64,000 nt of DNA from Rhodobacteraceae bacterium Alg231-30. Lineage in GTDB: Bacteria; Pseudomonadota; Alphaproteobacteria; Rhodobacterales; Rhodobacteraceae. The translations under genes were made by a program, and so were the position numbers. Shown one piece after another: positions 1-9,000 of this stretch. The number at the start of each line of letters is the position of its first letter. Within the stretch, counting starts at the first letter, position 1. The notes beneath the pieces are model-generated. The model saw only the letters and a program-made list of their open reading frames with translations. It was not told the DNA's origin and searched no databases. The stretch spans positions 70,941 to 134,940 of the forward strand of contig FREU01000001.1 of NCBI GenBank assembly GCA_900143615.1. Direction: 5' to 3'.

Positions 1-1539
1 GAAGAATTCCAAGTCACTGCGCCGAATGGTAGTATCATTGGATTTGCGAAGCGCACGCGCGATGATGTTCTGTAATTCACGGATATTTCCGGGCCAAGAA
101 TAGTCCATCATCGCTTTGAGGGCGGAATTGGAGAAATTTATAGTATCGCTACCGACGAATTGGGCCGCAATGTGATCAGACAGTTCAGGCAAATCTTCGA
201 TCCGGTCGCGCAGTGCTGGAATGAGCAACTCGTGCACTGCGAGCCGGTAGTAAAGGTCGGAGCGAAACTCCCGTTCCGCTACTTTTTCTCGCAGGTCGGG
301 GCCGGCAGTTGCGACGATGCGTGCATGCACTATCCGAGCCTCTGTGTCCCCGAGCCTTTGAATTGTTCCGTCCTCGGTGAACCTTAGAATTTGCCCCTGA
401 TGCTCCGATCCGAGCGCATCAATGCCATCAAAAACTGCGGTGCCGCGTGCGGCGGCTTCTAACGCGCCGCGGCTGCCGGGTTGGCCCGTTCTTAAAGCAC
501 TTGCAGAGGCTCCCATCAGCAGAACGCGCCCCGTCTCGATCTCTAGGCCCGGGCAATCCACGATTGAGAGCTTTTGCTTCCTGCGCGCTGACAGTTCATG
601 CAGTAGCCGTGCAATCTTGGTTTTGCCCGTTCCGGTTTCCCCTAAGATCAGCACAGACGCGTCTTCTTTGGCCAACGCTTCCACATCATGGTTGAGAGCT
701 TGAATTTGAGGGGAAGACCCGACCAATCGCATACTGTCGTCATCACGCGTTTTTTGAGTTCGAGACATTTGCGAGATGACCCGAAACCCGCTCGCCACAT
801 CGTCTAAAGCTTGCTCAATTGGCAAACGGTCCAGAGATGACCCCGCAATATACCCCTGAACCATTGATGTCCTCCAGACAGCCATGGCGTCCTCTGGAGA
901 GATGATGGGCCCTCCGGCGCAAAGTGTCGGAAGGGAACTCGGCAAGCCATCTAGGACTTGGTTAATCATCTGGGCCGCAGAGGCGACGTTGAGTTCCGTA
1001 TTTACTCCGGTTGCGCCGCTGGTGAAGCCGATATTGACGCAAAGGGTTGTGGCGCCGGCGGCATGCATCGCGTGTGCTTGCGCGTTTGAGGCGACATATA
1101 CCAGAGCCTTTAGGTTTTCCGAGCGTGCAATCCGTACGAGTTCAACTTCTCTGGCAAACCCCAGTCCTTCGGTTTCAAGAAGTTGATGAATTCTTCCGCC
1201 GACCAGAGCGTTTGAAGGGAAGTTGCAAACACCTTGAAAGCCCAGATCGCGCACTTGCTGGACTAACTCTTCTAGATCGAGGTCGGGGTCAGATACGCTT
1301 AATCCAGCATAAACCGGAGCCTTTACCCGTCCGAGAATCTCTCGTTCGGCAAATTCGAAAACCCAGTTGTTGGCGTTGCGAATTGGCAGAAAGCACGCCA
1401 GAGATGATGCCCCTTGAACCCGGAAACGGCCCGCGTTCAGTGCGAGTAAATAGTCAGCACCTGACCTGTCCGCAGCTTGAGCGGTCATACCTGAGCCGAC
1501 CACAGCGCCAAATAGAAATCGATCCGACGCTTCATTCAT
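1..1539 (-). CDS. PEP-hydrolase-like / AAA+ fusion transcriptional regulator (C-terminus beyond window)
   Basis: An open frame of 513 codons runs from ATG at 1539 to the window edge, so the C-terminus (expected Fis-type HTH) is not visible. Residues about 5-260 are a TIM-barrel of the PEP-hydrolase (Tm-1 C-terminal) family, paralogous to the enzyme at 8146. Residues about 280-490 are an NtrC-type AAA+ domain: Walker A GETGTGKT near 300, arginine-finger motif FRSDLYYRL and WPGNIREL near 476. Two features are odd. The GAFTGA loop that contacts sigma-54 is absent (GASASALRTG stands there), and Walker B reads VFDGID, with Gly in place of the usual Glu. A classical sigma-54 activator role is therefore doubtful; ligand sensing by the barrel with DNA binding is my inference. 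The start overlaps the stop of the upstream gene by 4 bases (ATGA), so the two are co-translated. It is divergent from the Liv-type transporter, its likely target. Confidence 0.85.
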   Translation of the reverse strand, partial: MNEASDRFLFGAVVGSGMTAQAADRSGADYLLALNAGRFRVQGASSLACFLPIRNANNWVFEFAEREILGRVKAPVYAGLSVSDPDLDLEELVQQVRDLGFQGVCNFPSNALVGGRIHQLLETEGLGFAREVELVRIARSENLKALVYVASNAQAHAMHAAGATTLCVNIGFTSGATGVNTELNVASAAQMINQVLDGLPSSLPTLCAGGPIISPEDAMAVWRTSMVQGYIAGSSLDRLPIEQALDDVASGFRVISQMSRTQKTRDDDSMRLVGSSPQIQALNHDVEALAKEDASVLILGETGTGKTKIARLLHELSARRKQKLSIVDCPGLEIETGRVLLMGASASALRTGQPGSRGALEAAARGTAVFDGIDALGSEHQGQILRFTEDGTIQRLGDTEARIVHARIVATAGPDLREKVAEREFRSDLYYRLAVHELLIPALRDRIEDLPELSDHIAAQFVGSDTINFSNSALKAMMDYSWPGNIRELQNIIARALRKSNDTTIRRSDLEFF

Positions 1540-2180
1540 TTGGAGGTCTCCTCAAGCCGCACAAACCCATCGCACGTAACTTGAGACAGGCCGATGACCT
1601 GATCATGCCATTGCGATGTGTACACGTGTACGCTGATTTCTGGGCTGATCTGTTTCACTGACGCGATAATCGAGCCCAATGCACCACGGATCATAGCTCC
1701 ACCCGCTTCATCAACATCCAGCAATATCCCTGGATGTAGGACTAGGCTGCGCAGGCCAGCCGCAAGAGCGTCTGCAGCCTGATCAGGCGTCAGAAAAAAA
1801 GCCAAAGTGCTAAGTCCTGCCTCCTGTGCGTTTGCGAGATAGTGGTATTCGGCCAATGGGGTCGCGGGGATTGTCGAAATCGCTTGTTGTGTTTGGCCTT
1901 CCAGCAAGATTGAGGAGGGCCAATTCGTGACGCCGCTATAGCCTGCTTCTTTCAAAGCTCGGAAATGCGCTGTGTTTGAACCGAATGGATCGGCAGCGAT
2001 TGCTGCAGCCCACTGCCCGTGCCCCTTGGTTTCCTTAACCCGCTGGTTCTGGTCAATCCGTGGCATAAGAAAAGATGCATCCGCCAGACGCGCAGAGAGA
2101 CCCTGAAGGCTAGGGCAGTAAATGTGCTGGCGCTGCATTTCAGGATTTGGGACGGCGCTGCCGATGGTGATGGTTTTCAT
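1536..2180 (-). CDS. Short PEP-hydrolase-like TIM-barrel protein
   Basis: This 214-residue protein precedes and overlaps the fusion regulator. Its middle (about residues 65-150: DPFGSNTAHFRALKEAGY, GVTNWPSSILLEG, EAGLSTLAFF, GLRSLVLHPGI) matches by eye the pattern of the barrel at 8146-9000 ([26 protein letters not shown]) and of the regulator N-terminus. It is shorter than the about 280-residue enzyme and lacks the N-terminal GAGTG-type strand. It may be a catalytically reduced ligand-binding relative. It is the first gene of the leftward operon, with the palindrome at 2210 only 30 bases upstream. No specific function can be assigned; the family relationship is inference from short motifs. 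Confidence 0.6.
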   Translation of the reverse strand: MKTITIGSAVPNPEMQRQHIYCPSLQGLSARLADASFLMPRIDQNQRVKETKGHGQWAAAIAADPFGSNTAHFRALKEAGYSGVTNWPSSILLEGQTQQAISTIPATPLAEYHYLANAQEAGLSTLAFFLTPDQAADALAAGLRSLVLHPGILLDVDEAGGAMIRGALGSIIASVKQISPEISVHVYTSQWHDQVIGLSQVTCDGFVRLEETSK

Positions 2181-2209
2181 GGCTGAATATTAGCAACTAT
2201 CGGCAAAAA

Positions 2210-2226
2210 TCGGAATGCATTTCCGA
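2210..2226. promoter_or_regulatory. Candidate operator, palindrome TCGGAA-N5-TTCCGA
   Basis: A perfect 6-base dyad, TCGGAATGCATTTCCGA, sits in the intergenic region between the divergent regulator operon (start 2180) and transporter operon (start 2356). The flanks add partial symmetry. The position fits a site for the fusion regulator controlling both directions. No convincing sigma-54 (TGGC-N8-TTGC) element was seen beside it. Confidence 0.45.
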
Positions 2227-2355
2227 AATTTTGACTGTCACGTTGGTGGGTGTCGGTTAAGTATATGAATTTATTTGAAATTTTTTCTAGGAAGAAGAGC
2301 GTCGTTTCCGATACGCCCCGCGCATGGTCCCTCAACACTGTGCGAAGGAGGACCA

Positions 2356-3222
2356 ATGACCTTATTCTTTGTCGTGACGCTTAATGGGCTGACGCTCGCA
2401 GCGCTATACTTTCTCGCCGCCAGTGGATTTAGCCTCATTTTCGGTCTCATGCGGACCGTGAATATGGCCCATGGTGCCTTGTTACTATTTGGCGGCTATG
2501 TCGGCTGGTCAGTTGTGGACGCAACAGGGCTATGGGCGCTTGGCGTCATGGCGGGTGGGCTGGCTGCTGCGCTGGCTGGGGCGCTGGTACAAATCGGAGT
2601 GCTTGGCCGGATGCAAGGAGATGAGCTGCGCCAAACGCTTGCCTCGATAGCGATCTCAATCATTTTGGCCGATCTTATGCTATGGATATGGGGCGGCACA
2701 ACCTATCAGGTTCGCACGCCCAGCTGGCTTACTGGCGGTACGCGTATCGAAGTGCTGGGGATCGGCTATGCGACCGTGCGCCTATACTTGATGGTCTTTG
2801 CCTTGTCCGTTGGTGTCGGTCTTTGGCTGTTTATCCAAAAAACGCGCATTGGCGCTGTGATACGGGCCGGTGTGGATGATCAGGACATGCTGCGCGCACT
2901 TGGGTATCCAATCAATCGCATTTTTGTTCTGGTTTTTGCCATGGGTGGAATGCTCGCGGGAATGGCGGGCGTCATTGCGGGCTCGGCCCTGTCGATCGCG
3001 CCCGGAACCGATCTCCAATTTCTGCTGTCATCGCTCGTCGTGGTGATTGTGGGCGGCATGGGCTCTGTCGGGGGGGCAGCTCTTGGCGCACTTTTGATTG
3101 GCTTGGCAGAACAATATGGCCTTGCTTACGCCCCAACATACGCCGCCGTCGTAACCTTTGTAATCATGGTCTTTGTCCTCGCCGTGAGACCACAAGGCCT
3201 GCTGGGGAGGGCTGAGGCATGA
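2356..3222 (+). CDS. Branched-chain-amino-acid-type ABC permease (LivH family)
   Basis: A 288-residue inner-membrane permease. I chose ATG 2356 over an upstream in-frame TTG-type start because AAGGAGG lies 5 bases before it and the product then starts with a normal LivH N-terminus (MTLFFVVTLNGLTLAALYFL). The GFSLIFGLMRTVNMAHG segment and the late VVVIVGGMGSVGGAALGAL segment are characteristic of LivH. It is the first gene of a rightward operon and overlaps the LivM-like gene by 4 bases. The substrate is unlikely to be assignable from sequence; the Tm-1/PEP-hydrolase neighbours suggest an organic acid or similar small molecule rather than an amino acid. Confidence 0.92.
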   Translation: MTLFFVVTLNGLTLAALYFLAASGFSLIFGLMRTVNMAHGALLLFGGYVGWSVVDATGLWALGVMAGGLAAALAGALVQIGVLGRMQGDELRQTLASIAISIILADLMLWIWGGTTYQVRTPSWLTGGTRIEVLGIGYATVRLYLMVFALSVGVGLWLFIQKTRIGAVIRAGVDDQDMLRALGYPINRIFVLVFAMGGMLAGMAGVIAGSALSIAPGTDLQFLLSSLVVVIVGGMGSVGGAALGALLIGLAEQYGLAYAPTYAAVVTFVIMVFVLAVRPQGLLGRAEA

Positions 3223-4184
3223 GATACTTTTTGGTTTTGATCCCGCTGGCTTTGTTACCGCTGCTGCTCAATGATTTTTGGGTGAGCCAAGTGTTGACGC
3301 GTGCATTGATCCTCGGCGTCATCGCGTTGAGTCTTAGTTTTCTTGCGACATACTTGGGGGTCGTTTCGTTTGCCCAAGTTACCTTGGCTGGCGTTGCCGG
3401 ATACGCGGTGGCCTACTTCGGTCCAAACACAGTGGGGCTGGGATTTCCGCTACCGCTGTATGTAAGCTTGCCCATTGCGCTGCTCCTTTCAATGGCCGCA
3501 GGGGCTTTGATTGGACTGGTGGCGCGCCGATCGCGGGGCATTTATGCGATTATGATTACCTTGGCGATTGGCGTGGCGTTCTTCTACTTCACGCGACAGA
3601 ACTATGCGTTGTTCAACGGATTTACCGGCTTTTCTGGCGTAATTGCCCCCAAGATGGGAGAAGGCAACTGGGGCGATCCCATGCCTCTTTATTTTCTGGC
3701 TCTTGGCGTCTCGGTCATTTGTGTGGTGCTCGTAAATGGCTTTGTGCGCTCGCCTTTGGGGCTGGCGGTCCAAGCGGTCCGAGATGCGCCTGGGCGGCTT
3801 TTGGCGCTGGGAATTCCGACCACTTATCCAATTGTGGCCGCCTTTGCATTCTCGGGATTGATCGCGGGAAGTGGTGGTATCTTGAATGTCTGGTTTCAGG
3901 AACGAGTTTCAAGTTTCTCGGTTGGAATTGGCCCGATCATCGATGTTCTGATCATCAGCGTTATTGGCGGGTTGCGCCACCCGACCGGAGCCTTCGTTGG
4001 CGCAATTGTCTACGTCATGCTCGATATATTTGCGATCGATCTGATTGATCGCGACCGCTTCAACCTTCTTATCGGAATCGTCCTTTTGGCAATCGTTATG
4101 GCAGCCCCAAACGGGCTTCACCAATTGGCGATTGACTGGGTCGGAAAACTGCGCGGACGCGCAGAACAACCAAGAACCAACTGA
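3219..4184 (+). CDS. Branched-chain-amino-acid-type ABC permease (LivM family)
   Basis: A 321-residue polytopic membrane protein, the second permease of the importer. Typical LivM stretches are present: ALSLSFLATYLGVVSFAQVT near the N-terminus and SVIGGLRHPTGAFVGAIVYV near the C-terminus. It overlaps the LivH-like gene by ATGA. The substrate-binding gene follows after 21 bases. Confidence 0.92.
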   Translation: MRYFLVLIPLALLPLLLNDFWVSQVLTRALILGVIALSLSFLATYLGVVSFAQVTLAGVAGYAVAYFGPNTVGLGFPLPLYVSLPIALLLSMAAGALIGLVARRSRGIYAIMITLAIGVAFFYFTRQNYALFNGFTGFSGVIAPKMGEGNWGDPMPLYFLALGVSVICVVLVNGFVRSPLGLAVQAVRDAPGRLLALGIPTTYPIVAAFAFSGLIAGSGGILNVWFQERVSSFSVGIGPIIDVLIISVIGGLRHPTGAFVGAIVYVMLDIFAIDLIDRDRFNLLIGIVLLAIVMAAPNGLHQLAIDWVGKLRGRAEQPRTN

Positions 4185-4205
4185 GAACTTTCATGGGAGG
4201 AAAAA

Positions 4206-5444
4206 ATGAAAAGTCTTAAAATAGCGGTATCGGCCATTGCGTTGAGTGCGGCGGCGTTTCCAGCTTCGGCGGACGACATCACAATCGGTGTCATCTCCAT
4301 TCTCGAAGGCGCGTTTGCAGCTTTGGGCCAAGACGGCATTCGCGGTGTTGAAATGGCAGTCGCCGACGCAGGTGGCCAAGTCGCGGGCAACAACATTGAG
4401 CTGGTCGTGGTGTCATCAGATGCTAGCCCTGACAGCGCAGTTTCAGCAGCACGCCGTTTGATTGAACAAGACGGCGCACAGATCATCGTCGGCCCATTGT
4501 CTGGCTCTGAGGGCTTGGCGTTGCGGGATTTGTCACGCTCTTATCCAGATGTGACCATCATCAACGGCTCTTCCGGTGCGCAAGACACCACATTGCGCGA
4601 TCCGTCTGAGAACTTCTTCCGCTTCGGCGGCGATGGTGCACAGTGGATGGCGGGTGTTGGCACCTATGCCCACGACACAATGGGCTATGAAAAAGTCGCC
4701 ATCGTGGCTGAGGACTACTCGTTTCCATATACACAGGTTCTGGGCTTTATGACCGAATTCTGCAGCGCGGGTGGCACGGTCCCAGCTAAGTTCTGGACGC
4801 CCATCGGCAATGCTGACTACTCGTCTGTCGTCTATTCGATCCCGCAAGATGTTGATGCGATTTTTGTAGCCCTTGGCGGATCAGACGCTGTGAGCTTTCT
4901 GACGCAGTATCAGCAAGCAGGCTTTAACACGCCGATCATTGGCGGCTCGATCACAATTGACCAAACCGTTTTGTCTTCAGATGCCGCGTTTCGGGATATG
5001 TTGATTGGCGCACCAGCTGGCACACCAACTGTTTCGGACTATGACAGCGCAGAGTGGCAGGCGTTCTCGGCAACTTATTCGGAAATGTTCCCTGACGGCC
5101 TTGGCGCACCTTCGATCTTTGCACACCACTACTATATGGGCGCACAAGCTGCATTGTTGGGGCTGGAAGCTGTGGGTGGTGATCTGTCAGACGGCGGAAA
5201 GGCCTTCCGCGCAGTGCTGAACGATCTTGAGTTCACGCAACCAACCGGTGGCACAATGCGTATCGACGAGAACCGCAATGGCATCGTCGACAACTTTGTC
5301 ATCGAGGTGTTTGAGCGTGAAGACGGCTCGCTTGGCACACGTGCGATTGAGGTGGTGAAAGACGTCAATCAGACCCTTGGTCAAGACGTTGAGACGTTCC
5401 TTGCTGCGGGGCCAGTGAGCCGGGACAACCCATCTTGCCCCTAA
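4206..5444 (+). CDS. Periplasmic substrate-binding protein, Liv/amide type
   Basis: A 412-residue type-1 periplasmic binding protein. Residues 1-22 are a Sec signal peptide ending ASA before DDITIGV. The body begins with the usual ITIGVISILEGAFAALGQDG pattern of the Leu/Ile/Val-binding family and contains a conserved VGPLSGSEG ligand-loop region. GGGAGG precedes the ATG. It lies between permease and ATPase genes, so it supplies ligand to this importer. The ligand is unknown. Confidence 0.92.
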   Translation: MKSLKIAVSAIALSAAAFPASADDITIGVISILEGAFAALGQDGIRGVEMAVADAGGQVAGNNIELVVVSSDASPDSAVSAARRLIEQDGAQIIVGPLSGSEGLALRDLSRSYPDVTIINGSSGAQDTTLRDPSENFFRFGGDGAQWMAGVGTYAHDTMGYEKVAIVAEDYSFPYTQVLGFMTEFCSAGGTVPAKFWTPIGNADYSSVVYSIPQDVDAIFVALGGSDAVSFLTQYQQAGFNTPIIGGSITIDQTVLSSDAAFRDMLIGAPAGTPTVSDYDSAEWQAFSATYSEMFPDGLGAPSIFAHHYYMGAQAALLGLEAVGGDLSDGGKAFRAVLNDLEFTQPTGGTMRIDENRNGIVDNFVIEVFEREDGSLGTRAIEVVKDVNQTLGQDVETFLAAGPVSRDNPSCP

Positions 5445-6214
5445 ATACTGAACAAAAAACAACGACTGCCAATGCCTTGGAGACCCAAGGCATTGGTAAA
5501 CGGTTTGGTGGTTTCTGGGCGGTCAAGGATGTGTCGTTTTCGGTCAAACCGGGCGAGCGGCGTGCAATCCTTGGTCCAAACGGTGCAGGTAAAACCAGTT
5601 TGTTTAATATCCTGACCGGCGACTATGTCGCATCCAGTGGCGCGATCAGTTTGTTTGGCGAGGATGTCACCAAGCAATCAATCCCCAAACGTATCAAGCG
5701 GGGGCTGCGGCGGACCTATCAACATGCCTACCTATTTGATGGGCTGAGTGTTTGCGACACGCTCTTCCTTGCCGTTGCCGGAGTGCGAGGTGGATGGCGG
5801 CAAGTCTTGCCAGTGCGCTCAAACGATCCGCGCCGCGAGGAGGCGGAGCGCCTAGCAGACGTTTGTGGTCTTGCGAGCTTCTTGGACCGGATGGTTTTAG
5901 AGCTTAGCCATGGTCAGCGCCGCCAACTTGAAATCGGTATCGCTTTGGCCGAAGACCCCAAGGTGCTTTTGCTGGACGAGCCTGCTGCCGGTCTTTCTCC
6001 TGCAGAAAGACCTCTTTTGAGCAAGTTACTTTTGTCTCTGCCAGCAGACATCACAGTTATTCTGATCGAACACGATATGGATATCGCGTTTCAAACATCT
6101 GAAAGCGTCACGGTTCTGTTTAACGGCCAACTCATGGCTGAAGGCACGCCCGAAGAGGTCATGGCCGACAAGGATGTTCATCAAATTTACGTTGGAGGAG
6201 CGCATGGGCACTGA
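5435..6214 (+). CDS. ABC transporter ATPase (LivG family)
   Basis: A 259-residue cytoplasmic ATPase. Walker A is GPNGAGKTS (about residue 49), the signature is LSHGQRRQLEIG and Walker B is VLLLDEPAAG. The start appears to be TTG at 5435, overlapping the binding-protein stop by 10 bases; no in-frame ATG lies nearby upstream of the ATPase core. The signature reads LSHGQ, as in other LivG proteins. Confidence 0.92.
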   Translation: MPLNTEQKTTTANALETQGIGKRFGGFWAVKDVSFSVKPGERRAILGPNGAGKTSLFNILTGDYVASSGAISLFGEDVTKQSIPKRIKRGLRRTYQHAYLFDGLSVCDTLFLAVAGVRGGWRQVLPVRSNDPRREEAERLADVCGLASFLDRMVLELSHGQRRQLEIGIALAEDPKVLLLDEPAAGLSPAERPLLSKLLLSLPADITVILIEHDMDIAFQTSESVTVLFNGQLMAEGTPEEVMADKDVHQIYVGGAHGH

Positions 6215-6920
6215 AGCACTCCTGCGATTGAGCAACATAAATCTGCACTATGGTTCAAGCCATGTGTTGCATGACGTCTCTTTAGAGCTCAGCGACCGAC
6301 CGCTAGGTATCTTGGGCAGAAACGGCGTCGGCAAGACCAGCATCTGCAACGCGATTTTCGGGTTGGAGCCGATCACGTCGGGCACAATCATGTTGGGCGA
6401 TCAGGACTTGTCAAAGCTGACACCTGAAAAGCGCGCACAAGCAGGGCTGGGATATGTCCCGCAAGGGCGTCGGATATTCCGGTCTCTAACCGTTGAGGAG
6501 CATTTGCGCATTCTTGAGCGAAAAGGCGGCAATTGGACAACTGAGAGAGTTTACCAGACCTTTCCACGCCTCAAAGAGAGGCGCAGAAATCTTGGCGATC
6601 GCCTTTCAGGGGGCGAGCAGCAAATGCTGGCCATCAGCCGCGCATTGTTGCTGAACCCTCAGGTACTGGTTCTTGATGAACCCACAGAGGGGCTTGCGCC
6701 TGCGATCGTGACAGACGTCGTCGAATTGATAAACCAAGTCGCCCAAGAAGGGACGTCGGTTCTTTTGGTTGAACAAAACCTGCACGCAGCCTTGGCCGCG
6801 GTGCAAGATGTAGCAATTATTGTAGGCGGGGAGGTGGTTGAGAGAGTCACCGCAGAGGCGCTGGAGAACGATCCAAAAATGCAAAAACAACACCTTGGCT
6901 TGGAGGCCGCGGGTGCTTGA
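6204..6920 (+). CDS. ABC transporter ATPase (LivF family)
   Basis: A 238-residue ATPase partner of the LivG-like subunit. ATG 6204 is preferred over an in-frame ATG 30 bases upstream because GGAGG sits 5 bases before it. Walker A is GRNGVGKTS, the signature LSGGEQQML and Walker B LVLDEPTEGL. It overlaps the end of the previous gene by 11 bases and ends 19 bases before the Tm-1-like gene, so importer and enzymes appear to share one transcript. Confidence 0.92.
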   Translation: MGTEALLRLSNINLHYGSSHVLHDVSLELSDRPLGILGRNGVGKTSICNAIFGLEPITSGTIMLGDQDLSKLTPEKRAQAGLGYVPQGRRIFRSLTVEEHLRILERKGGNWTTERVYQTFPRLKERRRNLGDRLSGGEQQMLAISRALLLNPQVLVLDEPTEGLAPAIVTDVVELINQVAQEGTSVLLVEQNLHAALAAVQDVAIIVGGEVVERVTAEALENDPKMQKQHLGLEAAGA

Positions 6921-6939
6921 GACTATGAAGGGGAGGTCA

Positions 6940-8133
6940 ATGAAAAAAGCATATGTCATCGGAACAGCCGACACCAAAGGGCCGGAATTAGCCTTTGTGC
7001 GGGACCTAATATCCAAGACAGGTTTGGAGACTGTCTTGGTAAATGTAGGCACGCGCGGTGGCGAAGATGCTGCCGATATTACGGCTGCCGAAGTCGCAGC
7101 CAGTCATCCAAGCGGACCATCGGCGGTTTTTGTAAATGATCGAGGCGAAGCGGTGATGGCGATGTCAGATGCCTTGTTGCGCTTCATACAGGATCGCGAC
7201 GACGTCGGCGGCGTTATCAGCTTGGGCGGGTCCGGCGGATCAAGTCTTGTGGCACCCGCGATGCAGGCCCTTGAGGTTGGTATTCCCAAGGTTTTGGTTT
7301 CCACACTTGCCTCTGGCGATGTCTCAGCCTTTGTCGGGGCATCTGATGTAAACATTTTTCATCCAGTCACTGATGTACAGGGATTGAACCGTGTTTCCCG
7401 TCAGCTGCTTGGAAATGCGGCGCACGCGCTCGCGGGTATGATGAACTACACAGTGCCAGTTTCTGTGGACGATCGTCGCGCTCTCGTGTTGTCGATGTTT
7501 GGCGTCACAACGCCTGCAGTACAAAGTATGGTAGGGGCGCTTGAAGACGAATTTGATTGTCTTGTTTTTCACGCAACAGGGACCGGCGGCCGCGCGATGG
7601 AACTGCTTGTGGATCAGGGCAGTATCAGTGGCGTTCTGGACATCACAACAACCGAAGTTTGCGACATGATTGTCGGCGGCGTGTTGTGCGCTGGAGAGGA
7701 TCGGTTTGATAGTATAGCGCGCAGCCAAGTCCCCTATGTTGGATCATGTGGAGCGCTGGATATGGTGAATTTTTGGGGACGTTCAACGGTTCCTGAACAG
7801 TTCAATGAGCGCAATTTATATGTTCACAATGCGCAAATCACACTCATGCGAACCACAGCTGAAGAATGTCAGAAAATCGGAACGTGGATTGGAAACAAGT
7901 TGAATAAATGCGACGGCGATGTCCGGTTCTTGATCCCCTTAAAAGGGGTGTCAGCGCTGGACATCGAAGGCGGCCCGTTCTGGGACCCCGCGGCAAATGA
8001 CGCTCTCTTTTCAGCGTTGCGAGACACTGTGCAGCAAAACGAAAAACGTAAACTGATCGAACTGGATCTTCATATCAACGACCCAGCCTTTGCAGCCGCG
8101 GCCGTTGCAGAATTCAAAGCCATAGACAAATAA
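6940..8133 (+). CDS. Tm-1-like ATP-binding (UPF0261) protein
   Basis: A 397-residue protein that matches the N-terminal half of the tomato Tm-1 protein family (UPF0261). Seen: VIGTADTKGPELAFVRDLI at the start, the glycine-rich SLGGSGGSSL near residue 90, HATGTGGRAMELL near 210 and the C-terminal IPLKGVSALDIEGGPFWDP. The start at 6940 follows GGGGAGG. In plants the Tm-1 N-terminal and barrel domains are one protein; here they are neighbouring genes (barrel at 8146). The biochemical reaction of the bacterial pair is, to my knowledge, not established. Linkage to an importer suggests catabolism of an imported compound. Confidence 0.9.
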   Translation: MKKAYVIGTADTKGPELAFVRDLISKTGLETVLVNVGTRGGEDAADITAAEVAASHPSGPSAVFVNDRGEAVMAMSDALLRFIQDRDDVGGVISLGGSGGSSLVAPAMQALEVGIPKVLVSTLASGDVSAFVGASDVNIFHPVTDVQGLNRVSRQLLGNAAHALAGMMNYTVPVSVDDRRALVLSMFGVTTPAVQSMVGALEDEFDCLVFHATGTGGRAMELLVDQGSISGVLDITTTEVCDMIVGGVLCAGEDRFDSIARSQVPYVGSCGALDMVNFWGRSTVPEQFNERNLYVHNAQITLMRTTAEECQKIGTWIGNKLNKCDGDVRFLIPLKGVSALDIEGGPFWDPAANDALFSALRDTVQQNEKRKLIELDLHINDPAFAAAAVAEFKAIDK

Positions 8134-8145
8134 GGACCCAAACAC

Positions 8146-9000
8146 ATGCCCGAGACAAACCGACAAACCATTCTTGCAAATCTGCGCGCCAAAATTGACG
8201 CTGGCCAATCGCTTGTGGGGGGGGGCGCGGGAACAGGCCTGTCCGCCAAATGCGAAGAAGCTGGCGGCATTGATTTAATTGTTATCTACAATTCCGGTCG
8301 ATATCGCATGGCAGGCCGTGGGTCATTGGCTGGCTACATGTCCTATGGAAATGCCAACGAAATTGCCAAAGAACTTGGCCACGAAGTCCTGCCAATTGTC
8401 AAAAAGACACCTGTGCTGGCAGGTGTGAACGCGACTGATCCGTTCTGCATTATGGACAAGCATCTCAATGACCTTAAGGACTTGGGGTTTGCCGGTGTTC
8501 AGAATTTTCCCACAATGGGTCTTATTGACGGGCGGTTTCGGGCAGAATGCGAAGCCACTGGAATGCGCTATTCTCAAGAGGTCGACATGATCGCAATGGC
8601 GCATGAAAAGGACATGCTGACAACACCATATGTGTTTAGCGCGGAAAACGCGGCTGACATGGCCCGTGCTGGGGCCGATGTGATTGTCGCGCATTTTGGT
8701 CTGACGACGGGTGGCAGCATTGGTGCAGACGACACAGCGCCGGATTTTGAGGAATGTGCACGCTTGTATCGCGAATGGTCAGATGCGGCAAAATCCGTGC
8801 GTGATGATCTCTTGTTTATAGCGCATGGCGGCCCGTTGGCGGAGCCTGCAGACGCTCAGGCATTTCTGAATCTCTGCCCTGATTGCCATGGGTTTTATGG
8901 TGCTTCTTCTATGGAACGGCTTCCAACAGAGCGTGCCATTACTGATCAAGTGCGCGCCTTTGGGGATCTCAACCGTGGTGCAAAAGTTAAGGTGAACTGA
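8146..9000 (+). CDS. Phosphoenolpyruvate-hydrolase-family TIM-barrel protein
   Basis: A 284-residue enzyme-like protein of the family that forms the C-terminal half of Tm-1. Features: [20 protein letters not shown] near residue 25, [20 protein letters not shown] near 50, [31 protein letters not shown], and [12 protein letters not shown] near 185. It follows the Tm-1-like gene by 12 bases. The family name comes from a remote PEP-mutase relationship; the substrate here is unknown. Two further copies of this fold occur at 1-1539 and 1536-2180. Confidence 0.88.
   Translation: MPETNRQTILANLRAKIDAGQSLVGGGAGTGLSAKCEEAGGIDLIVIYNSGRYRMAGRGSLAGYMSYGNANEIAKELGHEVLPIVKKTPVLAGVNATDPFCIMDKHLNDLKDLGFAGVQNFPTMGLIDGRFRAECEATGMRYSQEVDMIAMAHEKDMLTTPYVFSAENAADMARAGADVIVAHFGLTTGGSIGADDTAPDFEECARLYREWSDAAKSVRDDLLFIAHGGPLAEPADAQAFLNLCPDCHGFYGASSMERLPTERAITDQVRAFGDLNRGAKVKVN

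Noticed and set aside
2231-2262. Possible sigma-70 promoter (TTGACT with a TTAAGT-like -10) before the Liv-type operon
   Set aside because: The spacer would be about 20 bases, too long for a confident call.
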